From Psychrobacter celer (GTDB lineage Bacteria > Pseudomonadota > Gammaproteobacteria > Pseudomonadales > Moraxellaceae): DNA of 64,000 nt. The notes under the pieces are model-generated. The model was not told the origin of the DNA, made no database searches, and saw only the letters and a list, made by a program, of their open reading frames with translations. Made by a program: the position numbers and the translations under genes. The stretch covers positions 114,218 through 178,217 of the forward strand of contig NZ_JABASU010000003.1 of assembly GCF_016107555.1 (NCBI RefSeq), written 5' to 3'. Below are positions 57,501 to 64,000 of the stretch, piece by piece. Every line of letters begins with the position of its first letter. Within the stretch, counting starts at the first letter, position 1.

Positions 57501-57696
57501 TGGCTTTCATGGTTAGATATTGCACCATCATCGGCGTGTGATCGGCCAAATGATAAACAGTATCGCCGATAAGTAGCTGATCGGCGTCTGCAGATTTGGC
57601 AGCGCTTGCCTTGGATAAAGGCTGCTTGGACGCGGTATCTGTTGCGGGCGCAGGATGGCTAATACGAGCGTGCGGGGCAGAGGTGTTGACGGTCAT
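54508..57696 (-). CDS. mutS: DNA mismatch repair protein MutS
   Basis: 1062-residue mismatch sensor. The mismatch-binding motif [11 protein letters not shown] is near the N-terminus; the ATPase has Walker [14 protein letters not shown], Walker B region [16 protein letters not shown] and the HYFEL motif. It is about 200 residues longer than the ~855-residue E. coli protein. Extra residues are a ~50-residue Ala/Ser-rich start, a Ser/Ala insert after the connector start, Ser/His-rich inserts in the core, a ~70-residue Asn/Ser/Gln-rich insert just before Walker A, and an Asp/Ala-rich insert before the C-terminal MutL-contact tail. All key motifs are intact. Confidence 0.96.
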   Translation of the reverse strand: MTVNTSAPHARISHPAPATDTASKQPLSKASAAKSADADQLLIGDTVYHLADHTPMMVQYLTMKANYPQALLLYRMGDFYELFFDDAKRAAQILDITLTRRGTDKAGNTIAMAGVPFHAADSYMARLIAAGQTVVVCEQVDDASTDAASPSSAPSAMGDKQKKSSKATGIMRREVVKTLTAGTITDDALIAPNHTPTVVAIDIAQPRANSKQPLQAAVSQLDLAAGTLTTQSLSANHDDYDDLQTQMLTVLARFAPSECIISEALSDATGSADTDWPLWLRQHLDCPIIEVAANDFHRAHAANTLCQQFGVQRLDGLGIHDAPLSQSSCAALIHYAQQTQQRHVPQVNQLIVEFSDDYLIIDAGSQQNLELFAPVSSSGTSLVSVVGHCQTPMGRRLLVQQMKRPLRQHARINMRLDAIDKLLQADSPADSSKHSRPHLQPPSLVSYIRDTLSAIGDIERITSRIGLMSAKPRDLRKLVDGINSSAQLTTLLEQAGIHHEQAGLLAMLMQQLPAQLPEVQSVAELIERAIIPEPPAHIRDGGMLAAGYDAEFDRLTHLHDNIQVTLDEMVARARQDNQLPSLKVGFNKVSGFYFELPKMQAKNAPAHFIRRQTLKSSERFITDELKEVETEYLSAQSLALAREKQLYHELLTILSSHLAALQQLSAAIAQIDVLSNWAQLATFYNWQRPVMTNDSNDGNLLKNSSQTRIDQSSIDIQQGRHVVVEAALNPDNISSPAEQGSTQTFSQNLSQHTSKPARAHAFVANDCALGSANTKEGHPERLLMITGPNMGGKSTYMRQTALIVLLAHCGSFVPAASARIGDIDRIFTRIGSADDLAGGKSTFMVEMIETANILNQATDKSLVLMDEVGRGTATTDGLAIAHACVNRLLEIGCLTLFATHYFELTQLAAQNQGIRNVHVAASEVDGQLLLLHQIRDGAASSSFGLHVAKMAGIPPSVIGDAKRYLRDHPTMVANTQSIDDAQAVDDKSDLAKSRTDNCQLDDQRPLTTIEANPLSHEQAVADIPQQNQLFSLKDELAAINPDNLTPKQAHDLLYHLKDIISH

Positions 57697-58084
57697 GCAG
57701 AGTCTCTTATGGTACTTAAATGGGTTTGCTTAGAAAGAATGCGTATTTTTTAGAACAAATCGAGGATGCAGGTTGGCAGCTATTTGCGTTTATTGATATC
57801 ACGAAACAGCTGTTAAATTAAGGGTATAGGCGCTATTTTAACACGTTCAGCGCTGTTTTTACGTCGGCAAATATCTGCTCACAGCCCTTGTATCCATCAG
57901 CGTCATAACCATATATAATGACGGCACACTTAATTGGGCGATACTTAGTTAGGCGCAGTATCATAAAATAGCGCGCAGTATTAGATGTTACTGCGCCGAG
58001 TGACGACAAGCACCCAGCAGGGTGCGACGCTAGGCATTGGCTAATGCGCACTAATTATCGAATATTTCCATAGGTCAAAAAATT
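57697..58084. other. Divergent intergenic region, mutS / secA
   Basis: About 390 bp. TATAAT occurs at 57914-57919 with TTGTAT 20 bases upstream, too far for a good promoter. No secM-like regulatory leader gene was seen. Confidence 0.5.
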
Positions 58085-60886
58085 ATGTTATCAAAGATTA
58101 TAGGCAGTGTGGTTGGCACCAAAAATGACCGCGAACTAAAACGCATGCGCCGCGTGGTCAGTAAGATCAACGCACAAGAGGCTGAGATACAAGCCCTGTC
58201 TGATGAGCAACTACAACAAAAAACTGCCGAGTTTAAAGCGCGGCACCAAAACGGCGAGAGCTTGGATGCGCTATTGCCAGAAGCGTTTGCTGTCTGCCGT
58301 GAGGCGTCATGGCGCGTCAATGGTATGCGCCACTATGATGTGCAGCTGATCGGTGGTATCACCTTGCACGAAGGCAAAATCGCCGAGATGAAAACAGGTG
58401 AAGGTAAAACCCTCATGGGTACCTTGGCCATGTATCTAAACGCCATCAGCGGCAAAGGCGTGCATCTGGTTACGGTCAACGACTATCTTGCGGCGCGTGA
58501 TGCGGAGCTCAACCGCCCACTCTTTAACTTTTTGGGCATGACTGTCGGCGTGATTTACTCACAGCAGCCGCCACAAGAAAAAATCGACGCCTATCAAGCC
58601 GATATCACGTACGGTACCAACAATGAGTACGGTTTTGATTATTTGCGTGACAACATGGTGTTTAGCCTCGCTGAGAAAAAACAGCGCCCGCTGAATTTTT
58701 GTATCATCGATGAGATTGACTCAATCTTAATCGATGAGGCACGTACGCCGCTGATTATCTCAGGGCAAGCCGAAGATTCTTCACGCATGTATGCGCTGAT
58801 TAACACCATCATTCCACGGCTTAAGCGCTCAAAAGACGAAGAAGCCAATAAAAATAACGAAGATGAAGATTTTTGGATTGATGAAAAAAACCGTCAGATT
58901 GAGATTAGCGAAAAAGGCTATGAAAAAATCGAGCGTTTTTTAACAGAAGTCGGTGAGCTGGGCGAAAACGAGAGCTTGTATAGCCCAAGTCGCTTGCCGC
59001 TGCTCGCGCACGTCCAAGCCGCCATTCGCGCCCATCATGTGTTTGTCAAAAACGTCCACTATATTGTTGACGACGGTGAAATCATCATCGTCGATGAAAA
59101 CACGGGCCGTACCATGCCCGGTCGCCGCTGGTCAGAGGGCCTGCACCAAGCGGTAGAAGCCAAAGAAAACGTCGAGATTCAGGCAGAAAACCAAACGCTT
59201 GCGACCACGACTTTCCAGAACTATTTCCGTCTTTATGACAAACTCTCTGGTATGACGGGCACGGCCGATACCGAAGCGGCGGAGTTTAAATCCACGTATG
59301 ATTTAGACGTCGTCGTGATTCCGACGCACGAGCCGATCGCCCGTATCGACATGGACGATCAGATTTTCTTGACCAAGCTTGGTAAATACAAAGGCATCAT
59401 CCGCGAGATCAAAGAGATTCAGGCCAAAGGTGCACCGGTGCTGGTCGGTACAGCGACGATTGAGGCCAGTGAAGAGTTGTCTTATCTGCTCGATCAAGAA
59501 GGCATTAAGCACAACGTCCTAAACGCCAAGCAGCACGAGCGTGAGGCAGAAATTATCGCGCAGGCAGGTAGCCCAAAAGCGGTGACCATCGCCACCAACA
59601 TGGCAGGCCGTGGTACCGATATCATCTTAGGCGGTAACTGGCAGTCGTTTATCGAAGACATCGATGCGGTCAGCCCAGAAGAGATGGCACGCCTAAAAGC
59701 AGAATGGCAAGTCAAACATGACCAAGTCGTGGCCGCTGGTGGTCTGCATATCATCGGCTCTGAGCGTCATGAGTCACGCCGTATCGATAATCAGCTACGT
59801 GGCCGTGCCGGTCGTCAAGGTGACCCTGGTATGTCGCGCTTCTTTTTATCATTAGAAGACGACTTGATGCGTATCTTCGCAGGCGACCGCGTGGTCAATA
59901 TGATGCGCGCCATGGGACTAAAAGAAGACGAAGCCATCGAGCATAAGATGGTCTCAAAATCGATCGAAAACGCGCAAAGTAAAGTCGAAAGCCGCGACTT
60001 TGATGCCCGTAAAAACCTACTTAAATACGATGACGTCGCTAATGAGCAGCGTAAAGTCATCTATAGTCAGCGCGATGATTTGCTCGCAGAGATGGACTTA
60101 AAAGAGGCCATCAATGTCATGCATCATGAAGTCTATAATGCCATGATCGATCAGTTTATTCCGCCAGGCTCTATCGATGATCAGTGGAATATCGACGGCC
60201 TAGAGGATGAGCTAGAGGATGAGTTTAAAATCTCGATGCCGATTAATGACTGGCTGGATGAAGACCGCCGCTTAGATGAAGAAGGCTTGCGTGCCAAAAT
60301 CATCCAAACGGCATTGGATCGTTATCATACTCGCCGCGAGCAGATGGGCGAAAAAGACGCCGCCCAGCTTGAGCGCCACTTTATGCTGCAAAGTCTGGAC
60401 AAGCACTGGAAAGAGCACTTAACCCAGATGGACCAGTTACGTAAAGGTATCCATCTGCGCGGTTATGCACAAAAAAACCCAGAGCAAGAGTATAAGCGCG
60501 AGTCTTTTGAGCTGTTTCAGATGATGCTTGGTGCTATCAAGTCTGAGACCGTACAAGACTTATCACGCGTACACATTCCGACCAAAGAAGAGTTAGAAGC
60601 GCTAGAGGCGCAGCAGCGTGAAAACGCCGCGCAAATGCAGATGCAGTTTGAGCACAATGATGTCGATAACTTAGACAGCAACGCCGGCGCCGCGCAGCCA
60701 CCAGCGCAGAGCCGTAACCAAGCAGCAGGCGCGGCCGCCGCTGGTATGACGGCCGGTGCTGCAGGTACGAATGCCAGTGCGAGCGCTGCTGGGGAAAACC
60801 CATACGCAGGTATGCATATCAGCCGTAACGCGCCTTGTCCTTGCGGTTCAGGCCTGAAGTACAAGCAGTGCCACGGCAAGATCTAA
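58085..60886 (+). CDS. secA: Preprotein translocase ATPase SecA
   Basis: 933-residue motor that pushes preproteins through SecYEG. Walker [24 protein letters not shown]-type box [16 protein letters not shown], motif [18 protein letters not shown] and a C-terminal zinc tail [13 protein letters not shown], which contacts SecB. The Ala/Gly-rich linker before the zinc tail is long. Length is near the family norm of ~900. Single unit with its own terminator. Confidence 0.98.
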   Translation: MLSKIIGSVVGTKNDRELKRMRRVVSKINAQEAEIQALSDEQLQQKTAEFKARHQNGESLDALLPEAFAVCREASWRVNGMRHYDVQLIGGITLHEGKIAEMKTGEGKTLMGTLAMYLNAISGKGVHLVTVNDYLAARDAELNRPLFNFLGMTVGVIYSQQPPQEKIDAYQADITYGTNNEYGFDYLRDNMVFSLAEKKQRPLNFCIIDEIDSILIDEARTPLIISGQAEDSSRMYALINTIIPRLKRSKDEEANKNNEDEDFWIDEKNRQIEISEKGYEKIERFLTEVGELGENESLYSPSRLPLLAHVQAAIRAHHVFVKNVHYIVDDGEIIIVDENTGRTMPGRRWSEGLHQAVEAKENVEIQAENQTLATTTFQNYFRLYDKLSGMTGTADTEAAEFKSTYDLDVVVIPTHEPIARIDMDDQIFLTKLGKYKGIIREIKEIQAKGAPVLVGTATIEASEELSYLLDQEGIKHNVLNAKQHEREAEIIAQAGSPKAVTIATNMAGRGTDIILGGNWQSFIEDIDAVSPEEMARLKAEWQVKHDQVVAAGGLHIIGSERHESRRIDNQLRGRAGRQGDPGMSRFFLSLEDDLMRIFAGDRVVNMMRAMGLKEDEAIEHKMVSKSIENAQSKVESRDFDARKNLLKYDDVANEQRKVIYSQRDDLLAEMDLKEAINVMHHEVYNAMIDQFIPPGSIDDQWNIDGLEDELEDEFKISMPINDWLDEDRRLDEEGLRAKIIQTALDRYHTRREQMGEKDAAQLERHFMLQSLDKHWKEHLTQMDQLRKGIHLRGYAQKNPEQEYKRESFELFQMMLGAIKSETVQDLSRVHIPTKEELEALEAQQRENAAQMQMQFEHNDVDNLDSNAGAAQPPAQSRNQAAGAAAAGMTAGAAGTNASASAAGENPYAGMHISRNAPCPCGSGLKYKQCHGKI

Positions 60887-60919
60887 GCATATCAAGCAGT
60901 TTAAATGGGATGTTTACAG

Positions 60920-60950
60920 GCCCTTATCTTGCTCAGATAGGGGCTTTTTT
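60920..60950 (+). terminator. Terminator of secA
   Basis: Stem GCCCTTATC/GATAGGGGC with one wobble pair, 7-base loop and six T. Confidence 0.88.
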
Positions 60951-61122
60951 ATGAAAAGGGTTAGGATACCAAGAAAGACGTTAAGTGTCTTTTTTGGCTT
61001 GCAGACAGCCTTTAGAGGCAGGTAAATGCTCACTGTTTTTGTATGGATTGTTTACAAATTGTACATAGGCGTGCATTTAGGGACGCGCTATAGTATTTAA
61101 CATATTTGTTTTGGAGAGTGTG

Positions 61123-61674
61123 ATGAACGTAGAATTATTAAAACAATTTCGAACCTCTGTCGTTTTAACGGGCTTATTGGCTGGTGTCATGACTGTCACC
61201 GCTTGCCAAAAACAGCAAGAAACTGAGCCCAGTCTAGAAGAAAGCATCAGCGAAGAGCAATCTGTACCGATGTCTGCTGAGCCTGCCGAGCCAAATGATG
61301 TGGTAATGGACGCGCCAGCTGATGAGGTGGCAGATGATACAGTCGCGATGGTCAATAGTGGTGTCACTCAGATGACCTACTCATGCTCGCCAGCACTAGA
61401 GGTAAAGGCAACTTATAAAGATGCTGATAATCAAGTGGTCATCGAAACTGCCAATGGCACTGCGACTTTGACCAAAACCAATGATGCGAGCAACCCAGAA
61501 GTTTTCAATCTCGATACCGCCATCGATGGTGGCGTAGGGTTTGTACAGTGGCGTGTGGCGCATACAGAGCGTGAGACAGGTATCATGCGTACCGCTGGTG
61601 CCGATGCCGATAATGTCAGCACTTATGAATGTAAAAAATCAGCCGAGCCTAGCGCCGATGAGTCAGCTGCCTAA
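61123..61674 (+). CDS. Putative lipoprotein, unknown function
   Basis: 183 residues. Signal with lipobox VTAC, an acidic ~50-residue tether, then a compact ~95-residue beta-rich domain that begins YSCSPALEVKATYKDADNQV and ends STYECKK, with one cysteine at each end likely forming a disulfide. That plan recalls membrane-bound lysozyme inhibitors (MliC), but the resemblance is weak and no key residue was confirmed. GGAGAG precedes the ATG at 61123. Single gene with its own terminator. Confidence 0.72.
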   Translation: MNVELLKQFRTSVVLTGLLAGVMTVTACQKQQETEPSLEESISEEQSVPMSAEPAEPNDVVMDAPADEVADDTVAMVNSGVTQMTYSCSPALEVKATYKDADNQVVIETANGTATLTKTNDASNPEVFNLDTAIDGGVGFVQWRVAHTERETGIMRTAGADADNVSTYECKKSAEPSADESAA

Positions 61675-61813
61675 CCACGCCGTCGTGATTTTATCATTAG
61701 ATAGCTAGCCAACTAAACAGCAGTAAGAGCGAGTCTGCAGCTAGACAACAGCTGATACCCTTATATGGTTATATTTAGATTTTACGACTAAGCATTGATT
61801 GGATAATTTACGC

Positions 61814-61847
61814 AAAAAGCAACGCTAACACAGCGTTGCTTTTTTTT
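61814..61847. terminator. Terminator downstream of the lipoprotein
   Basis: Stem AAGCAACGC/GCGTTGCTT, 7-base loop, eight T. Works in both directions, so it may also end the convergent DUF2382 transcript. Confidence 0.88.
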
Positions 61848-61947
61848 GCCGTATTGCCTTGTATTGTCTTTACGTCGTCATCTTACTTATCGTGGGCTTC
61901 TGATAAGGCTGCTATAGTTAATGCACATTAAGATGCGCATATCGGTT

Positions 61948-62586
61948 TTATTTTGAATTGGCTTTATCATCAGTGGCATCATGCTCATGAGCCAAAAACC
62001 CTTCTTCGGTGACATCAAGCTCCTCATGCTTCAAGGTCACCTGAATACTATCGGTATGGGTATGTGTGGTTTTGTTGACATCAACTTCTTGAATGGCAAA
62101 TGTTTCCTTGGTAATGGTGGCAACTTGACGAGACAAAACAATCTCAAGCGGTGCTTCATCGATCCCAATCTGTTGCCCATTGACCGTCACCACCGCTTTA
62201 CTATCTAGCGCAGGCTCGACGTGACGCAAAATATCTTTATCATCGTACTGACCTGATAGTAAGTCTTGGCTTTCGGCATCGTGGTATTCAGTACGAATGG
62301 TAAGATACTCTTCTACCAGCTCTATCGGCACATCGATGGTCTTGGTGCGACGGTGTTTGGTTACTGTGACTTTGCCGACATCAAGACGCTCTTTGTTGAC
62401 CACAGGGCGCTCTTCTAACAGCTCTAAATGACCAACCTCTTGTGATGAGGGGTGTCGGTCAGCTGCTTGTTCTGTATCTTCGGCCATCTGCGTGGTGTTT
62501 TTATGGGTAATGGCTGATATAGAGATGCCATCGTTTTTTGATGGGTCGCGGTTGGAGTCGGTGACGGCATTAGGGTCAGTGGTCAT
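61948..62586 (-). CDS. DUF2382 (YsnF/AvaK) domain protein
   Basis: 212 residues, soluble, no signal peptide. Two DUF2382-type repeats: LELLEERPVVNKERLDVGKV followed by ELVEEYLTIRTEYHD, and later a second half-repeat FAIQEVDVNKTTHTHTDSI with LKHEELDV. These acidic, strand-forming modules occur in bacterial stress-response proteins of unknown chemistry. The gene lies 234 bp downstream of a second DUF2382 protein on the same strand, with a terminator between them. Confidence 0.85.
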   Translation of the reverse strand: MTTDPNAVTDSNRDPSKNDGISISAITHKNTTQMAEDTEQAADRHPSSQEVGHLELLEERPVVNKERLDVGKVTVTKHRRTKTIDVPIELVEEYLTIRTEYHDAESQDLLSGQYDDKDILRHVEPALDSKAVVTVNGQQIGIDEAPLEIVLSRQVATITKETFAIQEVDVNKTTHTHTDSIQVTLKHEELDVTEEGFLAHEHDATDDKANSK

Positions 62587-62659
62587 TTTGATATCCTTAT
62601 ATTATGAAATACTATCAATGTCATGGCGCAAGAGCGATATACTGTTTGGTGAAAGCCAG

Positions 62660-62690
62660 AAAAAAAGGCCAGAGACATGCTCTGGCCTTT
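62660..62690 (-). terminator. Terminator of the PRC-barrel/DUF2382 gene
   Basis: Stem AAAGGCCAGAG/CTCTGGCCTTT with a 5-base loop; on the minus strand followed by a run of T. Confidence 0.88.
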
Positions 62691-62820
62691 ATTTGCTAAG
62701 TGACGCTGCCTCCTATCTCATAGTGCAGCCATACTTAGCTGTAAGTGGCGACTATGACTGGTGTGTTTATCATATTATTATAACCAATCAGGGAGTAGGC
62801 CAGTATAAGGCTGTTGTGGA

Positions 62821-63669
62821 TTACATACCGCGAGCACGGCGTACGTCTTCGGCAGTGATGTCGTCACGATTGACGATGTTGCCTTCACGGTCTACCACAT
62901 TACCATCACGGTCAATGTCTAGCTCTTCGCGCTGAATGGTCTCGACGATCGTCTCCGTATGGCGCTCAGTTGTCTTACCGACGTTGACTTCTTCTGCCAC
63001 ATAAGTGTCTTTGCCCACGCGTGCACGCTCTGCTTCTAGCTCAACTTCGATAGTTTCATTACCATCGACATCTCCGATGCGGCGATCTGTTGGGCGATCG
63101 ACATTGGTACGCTGAATATTGGCGTGCTCTTCTTCTAGCTCGACATCGACGTTGCGCTCTTCTGTGACCACATGTTTACCGACTTTGACCAGACCTGCTA
63201 CGATACGATCTTTATTGACGGTTAGACGCTCTTCTAGTAGCTCTAGGGTGTTTGGCGCTTCATAAGCATCATCAGCAATCTCCATACGCTCAGCTGCTGG
63301 TACGCTATCTGCGACAAAGGCTTGACGGTCTTTTTCGTACTGCTCTTTATAGCTGTACTGATAATCATGGTCGTATACTTCCATCGCTTCGACTTGCGCT
63401 TCTGTTAAGCTATCGAAGAATACATCATCACCGACGATACGTGCCAGACCTGCTGGGACAAGAACTTCTTTTGAGCTAAACCAGCCGCCTACATCTACGA
63501 TCAAATAACGAATACGGCCTGTGGTGTCCTCTACCAGTGCACCTTCGATTTTACCGATTTTTTCTTCATTGACGCCATAGGCAGTTTTGCCTGTTGGATC
63601 ATAATAGTCATCACCGATTAGGTCGCGGTGCGTGGCTTGGATGTCTTTTAAACGGATTAGCTGGCTCAT
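62821..63669 (-). CDS. PRC-barrel and DUF2382 stress protein
   Basis: 282 residues. An N-terminal PRC-barrel domain (about 1-85: GKTAYGVNEEKIGKIEGALV, RIRYLIVDVGGWFSSKEV) is joined by a charged linker to DUF2382 (LELLEERLTVNKDRIVAGLV onwards, with three related strands such as ELEEEHANIQR and EVELEAERARVGKD). Proteins of this build are usually induced by osmotic, oxidative or desiccation stress. AAGGAAGA precedes the ATG. The tail is rich in Asp/Arg with the repeated DRDGNVVDREGN phrase. Confidence 0.88.
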   Translation of the reverse strand: MSQLIRLKDIQATHRDLIGDDYYDPTGKTAYGVNEEKIGKIEGALVEDTTGRIRYLIVDVGGWFSSKEVLVPAGLARIVGDDVFFDSLTEAQVEAMEVYDHDYQYSYKEQYEKDRQAFVADSVPAAERMEIADDAYEAPNTLELLEERLTVNKDRIVAGLVKVGKHVVTEERNVDVELEEEHANIQRTNVDRPTDRRIGDVDGNETIEVELEAERARVGKDTYVAEEVNVGKTTERHTETIVETIQREELDIDRDGNVVDREGNIVNRDDITAEDVRRARGM

Positions 63670-64000
63670 TATTGTCTTCCTTTTTTATGAGTTCATTATT
63701 GATTATTAAATTCTGTTTAAGACATTAACTTTTATACCTGCCAGTGTTACCTTGGCAGTTGCTGCCTCAACTTGTAATTATCGTAACACCCTGATTTTAG
63801 ATGAGATATATAAGCAAGGTAGCAAAGTGTGCGCTTGAGGTAATGACGTGTAATAGGCTGTAAGCGGCATAACAGAGTAAGGGGTAAAAGTTAACGCGTT
63901 TTTACACGGTGCAATAATTTGGCTGTTTTGGGAAATGACAGACATGGTGTAATGGACAAAATTCATGCTAAAAAGTAGAAGGTAGTCGCTAATGGACATA
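63670..64000. other. Intergenic region to the window end
   Basis: About 330 bp, AT-rich, presumably carrying the promoter of the PRC-barrel gene. A 73-codon minus-strand frame here lacks coding character. Nothing else recognised. Confidence 0.5.

Noticed and set aside
63778..63999. 73-codon minus-strand frame at the window end
   Set aside because: No coding character and no ribosome site; possibly cut by the window edge, but not supportable.

Overview
The window reads as a chromosomal segment of a gammaproteobacterium of the Moraxellaceae, most likely Psychrobacter. The reasons are the protein families present (a WS/DGAT acyltransferase, a ComC-like PilY1 within a minor pilin cluster, type II secretion genes scattered between unrelated genes), moderate base composition, and an AT-rich intergenic style. 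This assignment comes from recognition of the sequence, not from a database search. No prophage, integrase, transposase gene, rRNA operon or CRISPR array was seen.

Layout. 0-7.8 kb is core: heat-shock sigma factor rpoH, a TusA-like protein, the periplasmic chaperone-protease bepA, yqeY, rpsU, two acidic lipoproteins (one a c-type cytochrome), tsaD and crcB. 7.8-9.6 kb is an AT-rich pocket with an unrecognised lipoprotein and an unrecognised membrane protein. 9.6-13.6 kb holds a MetR-like regulator and a polyamine ABC transporter (ATPase and two permeases, no binding protein). 14-28.8 kb is metabolic: beta carbonic anhydrase, glyoxalase I, an MscS channel, a lipidated cytochrome c', ribA-hemF, dxs, suhB, the WS/DGAT acyltransferase, thiG, gspE, an exported RidA and a DUF4442 protein. 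29.1-32.1 kb is an McrB/McrC restriction pair whose McrB lacks any N-terminal DNA-reading domain. Three tRNA genes (Pro, Arg, His) follow at 32.3-32.7 kb. 33-37.6 kb carries an AraC regulator, an unrecognised protein, gspF and gspG. 38-40.8 kb carries a standalone copy of the DsbD alpha domain followed by full-length dsbD. A 176-bp MITE-like element lies at 41.0 kb, followed by pldA and comF.

44-54 kb is a type IV pilus region: a tightly overlapping minor pilin operon (FimT/GspH-like, pilV, pilW, pilX, pilY1 and two PilE-like pilins), then a PilA-like pilin and a further pilin-like gene, each in its own transcription unit. Good sigma-54 (-24/-12) promoter matches precede the minor pilin operon, the PilA-like gene and the last pilin. 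A cluster of TGTCA half-sites upstream of the PilA-like gene resembles PilR binding sites. 54-64 kb returns to core genes: fdxA, an unusually long mutS, secA, a lipoprotein and two DUF2382 (YsnF/AvaK-type) stress proteins.

The genes cooperate in several envelope themes: outer-membrane quality control and phospholipid turnover (BepA, PldA), periplasmic thiol redox (DsbD and its alpha-domain paralogue), type II secretion (GspE, F, G), and pili with natural competence (the pil cluster plus ComF). The most notable observations are the sigma-54 architecture of the pilin genes, the McrB without a targeting domain, the duplicated DsbD alpha domain, the MITE-like element, and three genes that I could not assign.
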